Positions 41,323 to 52,277 of a DNA stretch of 64,000 nucleotides are shown here, in pieces. The position numbers were made by a program, and so were the translations under genes. The stretch is from positions 27,546 through 91,545 of the forward strand of contig CAMYOJ010000015.1 in assembly GCA_947259985.1 (NCBI GenBank), in the 5' to 3' direction. Each line of letters opens with the position of its first letter. The stretch's first letter is position 1. This DNA is from an uncultured Woeseiaceae bacterium. Lineage in GTDB: Bacteria; Pseudomonadota; Gammaproteobacteria; Steroidobacterales; Woeseiaceae. The notes under the pieces are model-generated. The model did not search any database, had not been told where the DNA came from, and saw only the letters and a program-made list of their open reading frames with translations.

Positions 41323-43170
41323 TCAGTCGATCCGGCAGAAGCAGTGCGCGTAGGCGCCTTTCGGGTCATTGAAGCGCGTCGCGATTGAAAGCAGCTCCTG
41401 TAGCCTGCCCGCAAAGGTCGCGATCGGCGTCGGCGCGACAACAAAGACCGCGGGGTCGAGACCCGTGCTCCTGACCACGCTCAGCAGGTCGAGAATCATC
41501 TGCTCGGTGGGCGACAGTCGCGGCACTATCAGCTTCTGGCCATATTCGTCGAGGCCGGCGAGTTCCGCCGCAGCGGCAATTGCGTCGTCGAGGTCACCGA
41601 GTTCATCTACGAGCCCGTTCTCGAGCGCATCGCTGCCTGTCCAGACCTGCCCCTGGCCAATGCTGTCGACAGTCTGCTTGTCCATATCCCGATGTTCAGA
41701 GACTCCCGAAATGAAATCGTCGTAACCATTTTCGATGATGATCTGGAAAAGCTGCTTGCTGCGATCGGACATTTCGCGATCGGGCCGAAACTCTCCCGCC
41801 CAGGGTGTCGTCCCGACACCATCGGTCGCGACGCCAACGAGATCCATGGTTCTTTGAAAGGTCGGGAACATGCCGAAGATACCGATTGAGCCAGTCACGG
41901 TCGTCGGATTGGCAATGATCTTGTCGGCGACGACCGAGATCCAGTAGCCGCCGGACGCCGCAACGCTGCTCATCGATGCGACAACAGGCTTGCCGGCTGC
42001 CTGCAGTGTCTCGATCTCGTGGGCGATAACCTCGGAAGCAAACAGGCTGCCACCCGGACTGTCTACACGCAGCACCACCGACTTGACCGAGTCGTCGTTG
42101 AGGGCACGACGCAGCAATGCAGCCGTCGAATCGCCGCCAATCTTGCCGGGCGGTTGAGTACCATTCAGAATGTCGCCCGACGCAACTACGACGGCGACGT
42201 TCTGGTCATCCGCCTTGTCGCCGTGCAACAGGCGCAGTTGACCGAGATACTCAGCCATCGAGACTGACGCATACATCGCCTTATCGTCGCTGCTTTCACC
42301 GGCATAGACCTTGATACGGTCCCGAAGCTCTGCCCGGCTGAGCAGTTCATCGACGAGGCCGGCATCGAGCGTCGCAGTAGCAATATCACCGTCGGCGTTG
42401 GCCACGTGTTCAACGAGGTTCTGCGTGAACTCATCGATGGTGCCCTCTTCGAGTCCTCGCGCCGAAACAACATCATTCCGGTAGGCCGACCAGAACTGTT
42501 CAATCAGCCGTCCACGCGACTCCCTGTCCTCGGGCGACATGTCCATGCGCGTATAGGGTTCGACGTAAGACTTGTGAGTTCCGACGCGAAAAACGTTCCA
42601 GTCAATACGAAGCATCTCGATCGCATCGCGATAATAATTGCGGTACGCGCCAAAACCCTGCAGGAAAACGAAGCCCTCCGGATGCATGTACAACTCGTCC
42701 GCATGCGCACCGAGGTAATAGCCTTGCTGCGCGAAATAATCGCCGCTCGCGATGACCCGTTTGCCACTTTCACGAAACGCTGCGATCGCCGCAGCCACGC
42801 GCTGCAACTTGTCGAGACCTGCGGATCCCAGGGCGCTGAGTTCGAGGTGCACAACCGTGATGCGCTCATCCGTCGCTGCATATTCCAGTGCATCGACTAC
42901 GTCCTGCACGAGCGTCTGCGGCGGCGCGTCGCCAAACAATTCCGCAAGTGCACGATCGTAGGGATCACCCGCCAACTGCTCGACCAGCGCCCCCGAGGGC
43001 TGGATGAACAATGCCGCCTTCTTCGGCAATAGTGGTGGCGCCCCCGACATCGCACCGAAGAACAGCAGAAATATGAACAGCAACAACAGGAGGTGCATTA
43101 CCTTGCGCAGACCGTCGGCGCCATGCCAGAGCGCCGTCATCAGGCGAACGAAGATGTTGCGGCTATTCAT
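41323..43170 (-). CDS. sppA: Signal peptide peptidase SppA (67K type)
   Basis: VVLRVDSPGGSLFASEVI; ASMSSVAASGGYWISVVADKIIANPTTVTGSIGIF. Confidence 0.93.
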   Translation of the reverse strand: MNSRNIFVRLMTALWHGADGLRKVMHLLLLLFIFLLFFGAMSGAPPLLPKKAALFIQPSGALVEQLAGDPYDRALAELFGDAPPQTLVQDVVDALEYAATDERITVVHLELSALGSAGLDKLQRVAAAIAAFRESGKRVIASGDYFAQQGYYLGAHADELYMHPEGFVFLQGFGAYRNYYRDAIEMLRIDWNVFRVGTHKSYVEPYTRMDMSPEDRESRGRLIEQFWSAYRNDVVSARGLEEGTIDEFTQNLVEHVANADGDIATATLDAGLVDELLSRAELRDRIKVYAGESSDDKAMYASVSMAEYLGQLRLLHGDKADDQNVAVVVASGDILNGTQPPGKIGGDSTAALLRRALNDDSVKSVVLRVDSPGGSLFASEVIAHEIETLQAAGKPVVASMSSVAASGGYWISVVADKIIANPTTVTGSIGIFGMFPTFQRTMDLVGVATDGVGTTPWAGEFRPDREMSDRSKQLFQIIIENGYDDFISGVSEHRDMDKQTVDSIGQGQVWTGSDALENGLVDELGDLDDAIAAAAELAGLDEYGQKLIVPRLSPTEQMILDLLSVVRSTGLDPAVFVVAPTPIATFAGRLQELLSIATRFNDPKGAYAHCFCRID

Positions 43171-44258
43171 GATCCGTCAGCACCGACAGGCCCGTCGTAG
43201 GTTATTCGGTAGAGCTTGCCTGACAGATCGTCGCTAACGAGCATCGATCCGTCATCGAGTACCAGCAGGTCGACAGGCCGTCCCGACACCGATTCACCTT
43301 GCAGCCATCCCTCGGCGAAGGGCTCATAGGACACAGGCGCGCCATTCTCGAGGCGTACCAGCGTGATTCGATAGCCGATTTTCTCGGTCCGGTTCCAGGA
43401 ACCATGTTCCGCAATGAAAATCTGGCCGCGATACTGTTCGGGAAACATGTCGCCCGTGTAGAACCTGACCCCGAGCGGCGCGACATGCGGACCGAGTTTT
43501 TGTGCCGGAGCCGTGTAATCGGCGCAGCGCTTTCCTTCACCGAATTTCGGGTCCAGCAGGTCGCCCGCATGACAGTAGGGGAAGCCGAAATGCATGCCCT
43601 GTTGCGGCGCGTGATTGAGTTCGCAGGCCGGCAGATTGTCGCCGAGCATGTCGCGGCCATTGTCGGTAAACCACAGTTCCTGCGTATCCGGGTGCCATGT
43701 AAAACCGACGGAGTTGCGAATGCCTGATGCGTAGGTCTCTCGCTCCGAACCGTCCGCATTCATGCGAATGATCTCGGCGAAGCCCGGCTCGTCACAAACG
43801 TTGCAGGGAGCTCCGATCGAAATGTACAACTTCTCATCGGGACCGAAACCGATGTAGCGCCAGCCGTGGTGGCGCTTCGACGGTAGTTCGATAGCGAGTT
43901 CTTCGGCCTCGGGAACGTCTTCGAGCCGGTTCTCGATATCTGCGTAACGAGTTACGCGTTCTATCTCGGCAACGTACAGATCCCCATTGTGAACGGCTAT
44001 GCCATTGGGCGCGTTCATGCCCTTCGTGAGTTTGATCGTGCGCGTGCCTTTGTCTCCCGGCACGACGGCATAGACCGATCGTCCTTTGCGATTCGACACG
44101 AATACGGTCCCGTTTTCGCCCAGAGCCAGCGAGCGCGCATTGGGGACCTCGGCATACTCTTCGATCGAGAAACCGGCGGGTAAGGAGATGTCTTCAAGTG
44201 CATGCGCCCAGAGCGGCGATAATACTGCGATACAGAACAGGCTTAGTCTTGCGCGCAC
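43167..44258 (-). CDS. PQQ-dependent sugar (sorbosone-like) dehydrogenase, secreted
   Basis: LPAGFSIEEYAEVPNARSLALGENGTVFVSNR; SIGAPCNVCDEPG; GIRNSVGFTWHPDTQELWFTDNGRDMLGDNLP. Confidence 0.88.
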   Translation of the reverse strand: MRARLSLFCIAVLSPLWAHALEDISLPAGFSIEEYAEVPNARSLALGENGTVFVSNRKGRSVYAVVPGDKGTRTIKLTKGMNAPNGIAVHNGDLYVAEIERVTRYADIENRLEDVPEAEELAIELPSKRHHGWRYIGFGPDEKLYISIGAPCNVCDEPGFAEIIRMNADGSERETYASGIRNSVGFTWHPDTQELWFTDNGRDMLGDNLPACELNHAPQQGMHFGFPYCHAGDLLDPKFGEGKRCADYTAPAQKLGPHVAPLGVRFYTGDMFPEQYRGQIFIAEHGSWNRTEKIGYRITLVRLENGAPVSYEPFAEGWLQGESVSGRPVDLLVLDDGSMLVSDDLSGKLYRITYDGPVGADGS

Positions 44259-44288
44259 GTTGCACCTCTTATGCGATATTGCGATCCG

Positions 44289-45551
44289 TTAACTGTTCGA
44301 CAGGAAGAATAGCGACAGTTCCGGCAGGAATGTTATCAGGACGACGGACAAAATGAGGATAATCAGGAACGGGAACGTCGCCGAATACACGTGCATGATC
44401 GACTTATCGAATCGATAGCTCGCGATGAACAGGTTGAGTCCGACAGGAGGTGTCAGGTAGCCGAGCTGCATCGCTGCGAGGAACACGATGCCAAGGTGCA
44501 CCTCGTTCACGCCGAATCCGGCCGCGATAGGCAGGATCAACGGCACGACGAGCACGATGGCCGAGAAGATGTCCAGGATTGCGCCGAGAACCAGCAGGAA
44601 AACGAGCAACAGGATCAGGAACGAAGTTGGACTGCTCACGAGTTCTGCGACGAGCGCAAGCAGGCGCTGTGGCACCTCGGCTTCAATCATGTAGTTCGTT
44701 GACGCAAGCGATACGCCGAGGATGATCAGGATTCCGCCGACCAGCACCATCGATTCCCGGATGACGCGCGGCAGGTCCGCAATGTGAATTTCCCGATGCA
44801 CGACGACCTCGACGAAGAACACGTACAGGGCCGTCACGGCCGCCGCCTCCGAGACCGCGAAATAGCCCGAGTAGATACCACCGAGCACGACGATCGGCAA
44901 GGGAATCTCCCAGGCCGTCTCGCGCAGCGCCTTACCCACGGCTTTCCAGGAGAACGTACTGAGCGGTTTGCGATTCCCGCGATTGACCCAGATGCTCCAG
45001 CCCGAGAGCATCAACAGCATCACGAATCCGGGCAGGATTCCGGCGAGAAAGAGGTCGTCAATCTGCACCGATGCTACAACGCCGTAGAGGATCAGCGGCA
45101 GCGACGGAGGAAACAGCAATCCGAGACTACCCGATGACGTCACCAGCCCGAGGTTGAACTTGTCGTCGTAGCCATCCTGTTTGAGCGCTGGGTACAGGAT
45201 CGCGCCTAACGCGATAATCGTGACACCCGAGGCCCCGGTGAACGCGGTGAAGAACGCGCAGGCAGCCAGGCATACGAGCGCCAGCCCCCCCGGCATCCAG
45301 CCGAGCAGCGCATTGGTCAGGCGAACCAGGCGTTTCGGCGCTTCGCTCTCACTGAGCAGGTAACCCGCAAACGTGAACAGTGGAATGGCCGCCAGGAACG
45401 GCATCTGCGCAATACTCAGGAGCTCCAGCGCGATCGTCATGAGATCGGTCTCGATCGCCTGGAACCCCAGCATTGCGCTGCTTGCGATCACGGCAAAAAG
45501 TGGCGCGCCGAGGATCGCAAGCAAGACGAGAATGATGCTGAAGACAATCAC
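44289..45551 (-). CDS. dctM: TRAP transporter large permease (DctM)
   Basis: GTG start VIVFSIILVLLAILGAPLFAV; FTGASGVTIIALGAILYPAL; multi-TM. Confidence 0.92.
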   Translation of the reverse strand: MIVFSIILVLLAILGAPLFAVIASSAMLGFQAIETDLMTIALELLSIAQMPFLAAIPLFTFAGYLLSESEAPKRLVRLTNALLGWMPGGLALVCLAACAFFTAFTGASGVTIIALGAILYPALKQDGYDDKFNLGLVTSSGSLGLLFPPSLPLILYGVVASVQIDDLFLAGILPGFVMLLMLSGWSIWVNRGNRKPLSTFSWKAVGKALRETAWEIPLPIVVLGGIYSGYFAVSEAAAVTALYVFFVEVVVHREIHIADLPRVIRESMVLVGGILIILGVSLASTNYMIEAEVPQRLLALVAELVSSPTSFLILLLVFLLVLGAILDIFSAIVLVVPLILPIAAGFGVNEVHLGIVFLAAMQLGYLTPPVGLNLFIASYRFDKSIMHVYSATFPFLIILILSVVLITFLPELSLFFLSNS

Positions 45552-46057
45552 GCGGCGTCCTCGACCGACGTGCCGCTCACCATGGCATGGATCTTCGATG
45601 CTACCGACACGAGGAAACGGTAACTGATCAACAGAAACGCGGCTGGAACGATGGCGTGCGCAATCCACGCCGGCAGGTCCTCGAGCACGGTCTCCTGCCA
45701 CTCGATTTCGATTTGCAGGTAACGCCAGGCTTGCCAGGCAATCACAGCGCACACAGCCGCCGCAAACAGGTCGACGACGACACGGCTCAGGATCACCAGC
45801 TTGGCCGGCAGCACGTGCGACAGCACGTCAATACGGATATGGCGATTGTCGCGTGCCGCTGCAATCGAGCCCACCATTGCGAGCCACAAGACGATTATCT
45901 TGACGAGTTCGTCAGCCCATCCAATGCCGCTGTCGAAGAACTGGCGCAGCACGATCTGGGTAAATGCCAATACGACCATCGATCCGAGCAACACGACCAG
46001 GGCCGTGTCCTCGGCAATACGACCGATTCTTTCCAGCAGGGAGAGGAATGATCTCAA
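45548..46057 (-). CDS. dctQ: TRAP transporter small permease (DctQ)
   Basis: 4-TM topology, VVLAFTQIVLRQFFDSGIGWADELVKIIVLWLAMVGSIAAARDNRHIRID. Confidence 0.9.
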   Translation of the reverse strand: MRSFLSLLERIGRIAEDTALVVLLGSMVVLAFTQIVLRQFFDSGIGWADELVKIIVLWLAMVGSIAAARDNRHIRIDVLSHVLPAKLVILSRVVVDLFAAAVCAVIAWQAWRYLQIEIEWQETVLEDLPAWIAHAIVPAAFLLISYRFLVSVASKIHAMVSGTSVEDAA

Positions 46058-46069
46058 GAAGACGGCTCT

Positions 46070-47077
46070 TTATTCGGCGACGCTGGCCGCTTGCCCGCTC
46101 CGGTATTCCTGGATGTAGCCCAGCATTTCGTCGTACATCTCGAGCGAGAACCCGCCGTTTTCGCCGATAGAGCGATTCGATGCCGCAAGCACCTTCCGAA
46201 TGGCTTGATACTCGGCCTCGTCGTAGGGGACGCTCTCGATACCCGAATTGATCAGCGCATCCCTGGCGCCGTGATTATCATCCAGGTTCGCCTTGTCGAA
46301 TTTTCGATAGGAATCCTCCATGACCTCGCGGAAGATCGCCTGGTCCGCGGCACTGATCTTATTGAAGGCTCGCTTGTCGATGGCCATGAAACCCATCGTG
46401 TAAACAAGCGGCAACTCGGTGATGTATTTGACCTTGGTGTGCCATTGCAGTACCAGCGCGCCGATTGGCGACATGGCGACAATGTCGATAAGCCCGGTCT
46501 GCAGGCCTGTCAGTACGTCCGTTAACGGCAACGTGACCGGCGACAGGGACAGCGCCGCCATCGAGTCATAACTGACAGTATCGCCCTCAGGCACCCAGAC
46601 TTTCTTGCCCTTGAGGTCATCGAGTTCATCAACCGGTGAATTCGACATCAGGATGGCAAAGCCACCCGTAGCGAAGCCGAAAGACACGAAACCTGCTTCT
46701 TCGAGGCCTTTCCTGAGTTTGTCGTCCATGCGTTCCCGGACGTAAGCCGCCTCTTCTTCGGAGTCGAAGATCAGCGGCAAGCCATACAGGTTGAGCTCGG
46801 GATACTGGCCGGCCAATGCGACCGGCGTAAACGCGCCGCCCTGCAGTGTGCCGATACGGATACGTCCCAGCACCTTGGTGTCGTTGCCCATGATGCCGCC
46901 GCCGTAGTACTTGATCTGCACGCGGCCCTCGGTGCGCTCCTTTATCTCCGTTGCGCTGGCGCGCATGTCCTTCATCCACTGCGTGCCTTCGGGCGTGACC
47001 GTGGCGATCTTCAGCGTCACAGCAAACGCGGGCAGGCTGAACAAAGACGCAATAACAATTAGAAACAGCTTTTTCAT
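46070..47077 (-). CDS. dctP: TRAP transporter substrate-binding protein (DctP family)
   Basis: Signal peptide; LKIATVTPEGTQWMKDMRASATEIKERTEGRVQIKYYGGG. Confidence 0.92.
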   Translation of the reverse strand: MKKLFLIVIASLFSLPAFAVTLKIATVTPEGTQWMKDMRASATEIKERTEGRVQIKYYGGGIMGNDTKVLGRIRIGTLQGGAFTPVALAGQYPELNLYGLPLIFDSEEEAAYVRERMDDKLRKGLEEAGFVSFGFATGGFAILMSNSPVDELDDLKGKKVWVPEGDTVSYDSMAALSLSPVTLPLTDVLTGLQTGLIDIVAMSPIGALVLQWHTKVKYITELPLVYTMGFMAIDKRAFNKISAADQAIFREVMEDSYRKFDKANLDDNHGARDALINSGIESVPYDEAEYQAIRKVLAASNRSIGENGGFSLEMYDEMLGYIQEYRSGQAASVAE

Positions 47078-47087
47078 GATTCACTCG

Positions 47088-47960
47088 TCAAAAATAGTCG
47101 TCGGCTTCCGCCATCAATATGAGAGCATCTTCTTGTGCAAGAACATTGCTTAACGTGAAGCCGTCCTGATGGGGATCTGCTTCGAGGACTTCATTAAGAA
47201 GCCGGTCATGCAGTTCCCGTTCGTACAACAACTTCGCATACCCCCGCGCGAACTCGACCTTGGCGCTCAAGTCGCGGCCTTCGCTCGCGGCAATCGCTTT
47301 CTCGAAGTACTCACGAGCCAGTTCCGGTTTGCCGCCGAGCGCTGGTGGCATGATCGTCAGTAATATTCCCATGTAGGTGTAGACGCTACTGTCAACTTCG
47401 TCACCGCTTATGTCCAAATAGCGGTTAAACAAGGCCTCGATATGCGGCAACTCCGCGAGCGAGTTCATGTCGGAGCTATGTGCCTGCAGAAAAGCCAGTG
47501 ACGCGAAACCGTAGGTATAGAGATACTCCGCCTCCCTGGGTCCGACGCCCTCCAGCGAGGCAACAAATTCATCGTAGGTCAAGCTCGACCATCCGCAGGC
47601 AGCAGCGTAGGTCTCGCACATCGCGGCAAGCGCGTAGCGTCTGCCGCGCGTCGTAAGGCGCGATGCGCGCACCTCGTCATCGGCGAACACGGCGCCGTAG
47701 GTCGCGTACAAGGTTGCTCCCGCAGACAGTATGGCGGGATCGTCAGGACTGCCCTCGATGAAGCTGTCAAGCAACAGCAGGTAGGACGGGGCGCCGGCGC
47801 GAACGAGTTCAGGATCGTCCTGGTTGACTATCGCCGTGGACAGGTTGTCGGCGAGATTCGTAGCCGCCGACGAGATCATTGCCGCACAGCCGCTCAGAAA
47901 AGCGCCACAAAAGAGCAACAGGGTGACTCTGAGCACAGATAATGAACTTGCGATTCTCAT
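47088..47960 (-). CDS. TRAP transporter TatT-like (T component) lipoprotein
   Basis: Lipobox FLSGCAAMISSAATNLADNLSTAIVNQDDPELVRAGAPSYLLLLDS; helical repeats; adjacent to dctPQM. Confidence 0.85.
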   Translation of the reverse strand: MRIASSLSVLRVTLLLFCGAFLSGCAAMISSAATNLADNLSTAIVNQDDPELVRAGAPSYLLLLDSFIEGSPDDPAILSAGATLYATYGAVFADDEVRASRLTTRGRRYALAAMCETYAAACGWSSLTYDEFVASLEGVGPREAEYLYTYGFASLAFLQAHSSDMNSLAELPHIEALFNRYLDISGDEVDSSVYTYMGILLTIMPPALGGKPELAREYFEKAIAASEGRDLSAKVEFARGYAKLLYERELHDRLLNEVLEADPHQDGFTLSNVLAQEDALILMAEADDYF

Positions 47961-48065
47961 GTCACGAAGGACCCCGCCAGGGCAAATTGGTTCACGCAAA
48001 GTGCTCGAACAGACTGCATTATGTGCACTCCGGCCACAGTGGCTGGAGTACGGCTGCTCGGGAAA

Positions 48066-48410
48066 CTAGATCTTTTCCTTGATACGCGCGGCCTTGCCGG
48101 TACGACCACGCAGGTAATACAGCTTGGCACGACGCACGTCGCCACGACGCTTGACCTTGACCGAATCAACGACCGGGCTGTATGTCTGGAAAACGCGTTC
48201 CACGCCTTCGCCATGCGAAATCTTGCGTACCGTGAACGAAGAGTTCAGGCCGCGATTACGTTTGGCAATAACGACACCTTCGAAGGCCTGCAGGCGCTCA
48301 CGGTTACCTTCCTTTACCTTGACCTGGACAACGACGGTATCGCCCGGAGCAAACTCGGGGACTTCCTTGCCCATCTGCTCGTTTTCGATCGCTTCAATAA
48401 TTTTGCTCAT
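48066..48410 (-). CDS. rplS: 50S ribosomal protein L19
   Basis: [52 protein letters not shown]. Confidence 0.98.
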   Translation of the reverse strand: MSKIIEAIENEQMGKEVPEFAPGDTVVVQVKVKEGNRERLQAFEGVVIAKRNRGLNSSFTVRKISHGEGVERVFQTYSPVVDSVKVKRRGDVRRAKLYYLRGRTGKAARIKEKI

Positions 48411-49156
48411 TTTCTCTGCTCTTTCAAAAATTCGTCGAGCAGCACGCGCTGCTCGTCATTCAATTCCAACTTGTCCAGCAGGTCAGGCCGGCGCAAGTAG
48501 CTCCGTCCCAAAGACTGCTTCATTCTCCACCTCGCGATTTTCGCGTGGTCTCCGGACAGCAATACTTCCGGCACGGTACGCCCGTCAACAAGCTCGGGCC
48601 GCGTGTAATGCGGACAGTCCAGCAGTCCCTCCGTAAAGGAGTCCTGCGCCGCCGATTCGTCGTCACCCAATACGTCGGGCAGCAGACGAACCACGGCATC
48701 GGCGACCGCCATCGCCGCGATTTCGCCGCCCGAAAGCACAAAATCACCGAGCGACAGTTCTTCATCAACATGCGCCTCAATGAGCCGCTCATCGATGCCC
48801 TCGTAGCGTCCGGCCAGCAAGATCATGCCTGGCATGGCCGCTAAGCGTTGCGCCTCGCCCTGGTCAAACACCCTGCCCTGCGGCGACAGGTACACAACCG
48901 GGCTACCTTCCGGCGACGACGCTCGCGCAGCCTGCAAAGCCTTCGCCAGCGGCTCGAACTTCATCACCATTCCCGGACCGCCACCGTAAGGCCGGTCGTC
49001 GACCGTACGATGTACATCGTCCGTGTAATCGCGCGGATTCTCGATCTGCAGCGCGACCAGTTTTCGCTGTCGTGCGCGGCCGACGACCCCGTATTCGGCA
49101 ATCGTCGACACCATCTCGGGAAAAAGGCTGATTACGCCAATATGCATCAGTCCCAA
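48407..49156 (-). CDS. trmD: tRNA (guanine-N1)-methyltransferase
   Basis: [45 protein letters not shown]. Confidence 0.97.
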   Translation of the reverse strand: MGLMHIGVISLFPEMVSTIAEYGVVGRARQRKLVALQIENPRDYTDDVHRTVDDRPYGGGPGMVMKFEPLAKALQAARASSPEGSPVVYLSPQGRVFDQGEAQRLAAMPGMILLAGRYEGIDERLIEAHVDEELSLGDFVLSGGEIAAMAVADAVVRLLPDVLGDDESAAQDSFTEGLLDCPHYTRPELVDGRTVPEVLLSGDHAKIARWRMKQSLGRSYLRRPDLLDKLELNDEQRVLLDEFLKEQRK

Positions 49157-49650
49157 TCCCAGTCGACCGTGATTACGCCAGCGGCAAGATCCACGTCGAG
49201 CACTATGTCATCGATGACAAATGGCACCAGGTATTCCTGCTCACCCTTGATCACCATGACGTCGTTGGCACCGGTTTCGAGGAGGTATTCGACCTCGCCG
49301 AGTTCGGTGCCGTTCTTCGTCACTACGCGCAAGCCTTCGAGATCCGACCAGTAGTACTGGCCGTCATCCGTTTCCGGCAGTTCATCGCGCGGTATCCCGA
49401 TGTCGCGACCAATTAGCTCCGCTGCCTGGTCGCGGTCATCAATGCCTTCAATCCGTGCAATAACCGCTTTGCCGTGTCGCTTGCCTTCAGCAACCTCCGC
49501 CGCCTGCCATCCACCTTTGTCCGAAAGCAGCCAGCATTTGTAATTCAATACCGCTTCTCGCGGTTCGGTGTATGAAAACACCTTGACCCAACCCCGTACG
49601 CCGAAGAAACCGGATATCCGGCCCAGCACGACGGGTTCAGGCATTATCAA
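49147..49650 (-). CDS. rimM: Ribosome maturation factor RimM
   Basis: [36 protein letters not shown]; operon order rpsP-rimM-trmD-rplS. Confidence 0.96.
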   Translation of the reverse strand: MIMPEPVVLGRISGFFGVRGWVKVFSYTEPREAVLNYKCWLLSDKGGWQAAEVAEGKRHGKAVIARIEGIDDRDQAAELIGRDIGIPRDELPETDDGQYYWSDLEGLRVVTKNGTELGEVEYLLETGANDVMVIKGEQEYLVPFVIDDIVLDVDLAAGVITVDWDWD

Positions 49651-49904
49651 TCGCTCGTGGCCGCCTTACGGTGCTTTTTCAGCAGCGACGCGACGCGATC
49701 CGACGGCTGCGCACCCTGGCCAATCCAGTATTCCGCTCGCTCGAGGTCGATCCTCAGGTTCTCCTCGTGCTCACGTCCCACCGGGTTGAAATACCCAATA
49801 CGCTCGATATACCGGCCGTCACGACGATTACGAGAATCGGTGACCACCAGGTGATAAAAAGGACGCTTTTTCGCGCCTGCGCGCGAAAGTCTGATACTAA
49901 CCAT
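49647..49904 (-). CDS. rpsP: 30S ribosomal protein S16
   Basis: [41 protein letters not shown]. Confidence 0.98.
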   Translation of the reverse strand: MVSIRLSRAGAKKRPFYHLVVTDSRNRRDGRYIERIGYFNPVGREHEENLRIDLERAEYWIGQGAQPSDRVASLLKKHRKAATSD

Positions 49905-50055
49905 TACTTTTCCTGTGCAAAGAGAGGCAGACATGCCTTGACTCGGGTTTTGTGGGCTAAAATCCGCTTCTTTTTCAGTGACTTATGACTTTCCGGCCAG
50001 CAAAGGGGGCAGAAAACCCGAAAATTAGCGGCGATTGGCGCCCGATCGGGCCGAT

Positions 50056-51432
50056 TTAACGGAATCCGGGCGGCATTCCTCCGGGCGGCATGCCCCCTCC
50101 GGGCATGCCGCGCATGAACTTCTTCATGCCGCCCCTGGAGACCTTTTTCATCATCTTTTCCATCTGCAGATGCTGCTTCAGGAGGCGGTTCACGTCCTGG
50201 ATCTGTTGCCCGGCGCCCGCCGCTATGCGCTTCTTACGCGAGCCATTGATTGTCTTCGGGAAGCGCCTTTCGACCGGTGTCATTGAGTTGATGATCGCAA
50301 TCTGACGGCGAATCTTCTGCTCATTGGCGCTGTCCTGGAGCGCAGCCGGATTGACGTTGCCCGGCAGCGGCAGCTTCTCGAGCATGGACGCGAGCCCGCC
50401 CATGTTCATCATTTGCTCGAGCTGATCCCTGAGATCTGAAAGATCGAATCCGCGACCCTTCTTGAGTTTCCTGGCGAGCTTCTCGGTCTTCTCCTTGCTG
50501 ACCTTCTGCTCGATCTCCTCAACGAGCGACAGGACGTCGCCCATGCCGAGAATACGGGACGCCATGCGGTCCGGATGAAACGCTTCGAGCGCGTCGACCT
50601 TTTCGCCGACACCCATGAACCGAATCGGCTTTCCGGTAACCTCGCGCACCGACAAAGCGACGCCGCCTTTGGCGTCGCCATCGGCCTTGGTCAGCACGAC
50701 GCCTGTGAGCGGCAGACTCTCGTTGAACGATGTCGCCGCATTGACTGCGTCCTGGCCGGCCATACTGTCGACCACGAACAAGGTTTCCTGTGGCCCGGCC
50801 GCGCTATGAACCTCGATGACCTCACGCATCATTTCGGCGTCGATGTGCAGGCGGCCGGCCGTATCAACGATCAAAACGTCGGCGTGCAGTCGCCGCGCCT
50901 CATCCAGCGCGCGATCGACGATACTTGTTGGCTTCTCCTTGTCGTCGCTGGCGCAATGCAGTGCACCAATCTCGCCGGCAAGCGTTTGCAACTGCAGTAT
51001 CGCGGCAGGCCGGTGCACGTCGACGCTGACGAGCATGACCTTCTTCCTGTCGACGTCGATCAACCTCTTGGCGAGTTTTGCCGCCGTTGTGGTCTTGCCA
51101 GCGCCCTGCAGGCCCGCCAGCAGAATGACGACCGGCGGTTGCGCCCTGAGGTCGAGGGGCGCCGTGTCACTACCGAGAATGCGCACAAGTTCGGCATGGA
51201 TTATCTTGACCAGGGCCTGCCCCGGCGTGAGGCTCTTGCCAACCTCCTCGCCCAGCGCGCGCTCGCGAATGCGCTCGATAAACGTCTTGACGACAGGCAG
51301 AGCGACGTCCGCCTCCAGCAGCGCGAGTCGCACCTGCCGCAGCGTATCCTTGATGTTTTGCTCGGTGAGCCTGCCCTTGCCCGTGAGTTGACGGGCGGCA
51401 TCGGACAAACGACCGCTCAGATTGTCAAACAT
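50056..51432 (-). CDS. ffh: Signal recognition particle protein Ffh
   Basis: MFDNLSGRLSDAARQLTGKGRLTEQNIKDTLRQVRLALLEADV; GLQGAGKTTTAAKLA; Met-rich C-terminus. Confidence 0.98.
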   Translation of the reverse strand: MFDNLSGRLSDAARQLTGKGRLTEQNIKDTLRQVRLALLEADVALPVVKTFIERIRERALGEEVGKSLTPGQALVKIIHAELVRILGSDTAPLDLRAQPPVVILLAGLQGAGKTTTAAKLAKRLIDVDRKKVMLVSVDVHRPAAILQLQTLAGEIGALHCASDDKEKPTSIVDRALDEARRLHADVLIVDTAGRLHIDAEMMREVIEVHSAAGPQETLFVVDSMAGQDAVNAATSFNESLPLTGVVLTKADGDAKGGVALSVREVTGKPIRFMGVGEKVDALEAFHPDRMASRILGMGDVLSLVEEIEQKVSKEKTEKLARKLKKGRGFDLSDLRDQLEQMMNMGGLASMLEKLPLPGNVNPAALQDSANEQKIRRQIAIINSMTPVERRFPKTINGSRKKRIAAGAGQQIQDVNRLLKQHLQMEKMMKKVSRGGMKKFMRGMPGGGMPPGGMPPGFR

Positions 51433-51441
51433 GCGCGCATT

Positions 51442-52209
51442 CTAAACCGTCAGAACGGTACCGCGCGAGAGCATCTTGATGTTTTTGTCCGGGGCGGCCG
51501 CGAGGACCTGATCGTAGATCTTCGACTCTTCGCCTGGTTTCATCCCGGTGAGCCAGATCTCGGGTTCATGGCGCAGGCGCTTGAGATCATCGGTCAGCGT
51601 TCTGGGCGTGTAGTGACCCGAGTCCGCCGCCAGCTCAGCCATCTCGTCGGGAAAAGAAACCTCGATCACGAGTACTCGCAGGTCGTCACAGGCGTTGAGC
51701 ACGGGCCAAAGTGTTTCGTTGGTCTTGGTGTCGCCACTTACAGCGAAGACGCCTCCCGAGTTCTGCACCGTGAAACCGAGTGACGGGACCGAGTGCATGA
51801 CATCGACGGCATAGAAATCACGGTAACCAATCCTGATCGTGTCGCCGGGACTGCAGACCCGGTAGCGCAGCATCGGATTATGCGCGTTGGGCAACCTGGA
51901 GAAGTCAGGCCAGATTATCCCGTTGAACAAGTGATCCTGAACGGCACGCAGGGTCTCCTCGCGCGCATAAACCGTCAGCGGTGTTTCGAAATTTTCGTCA
52001 AAAACGCGATCGGCGAGCATTGGCAGCCCCGCGATATGATCGAGATGCGCGTGCGTCAGGAACACGTGCCGTATCGAGTCGAGATCCTCGAGTCCCAGGT
52101 CACCGATTCCAGTGCCTGCGTCGATCAGCACATCGCTGTCAACCAGCATCGCGGACGTCCGCGAGCCGGCGCCGATACCGCCGCTGCAACCTAGTACGCG
52201 AATTCGCAT
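51442..52209 (-). CDS. MBL fold metallohydrolase / class II cyclic-nucleotide phosphodiesterase-like
   Basis: FLTHAHLDHIAGLPMLADRVF; GVFAVSGDTKTNETLWPVL. Confidence 0.85.
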   Translation of the reverse strand: MRIRVLGCSGGIGAGSRTSAMLVDSDVLIDAGTGIGDLGLEDLDSIRHVFLTHAHLDHIAGLPMLADRVFDENFETPLTVYAREETLRAVQDHLFNGIIWPDFSRLPNAHNPMLRYRVCSPGDTIRIGYRDFYAVDVMHSVPSLGFTVQNSGGVFAVSGDTKTNETLWPVLNACDDLRVLVIEVSFPDEMAELAADSGHYTPRTLTDDLKRLRHEPEIWLTGMKPGEESKIYDQVLAAAPDKNIKMLSRGTVLTV

Positions 52210-52277
52210 GACGAGGGTTCTCTTGAACTTGTGCTTGTGGGATGATCAGACGTTAGGTTAATGCCTGCCGGGTTTCT

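Noticed and set aside
48012-48060. Imperfect hairpin actccggccac/gtggctggagt between the TatT gene and rplS
   Set aside because: Tiny loop and no T-tract; could be chance or a weak terminator, not supportable.
50575-51783. 402-aa plus-strand ORF opposite ffh and the MBL hydrolase
   Set aside because: Crosses two well-supported minus-strand genes; no domain-like features.
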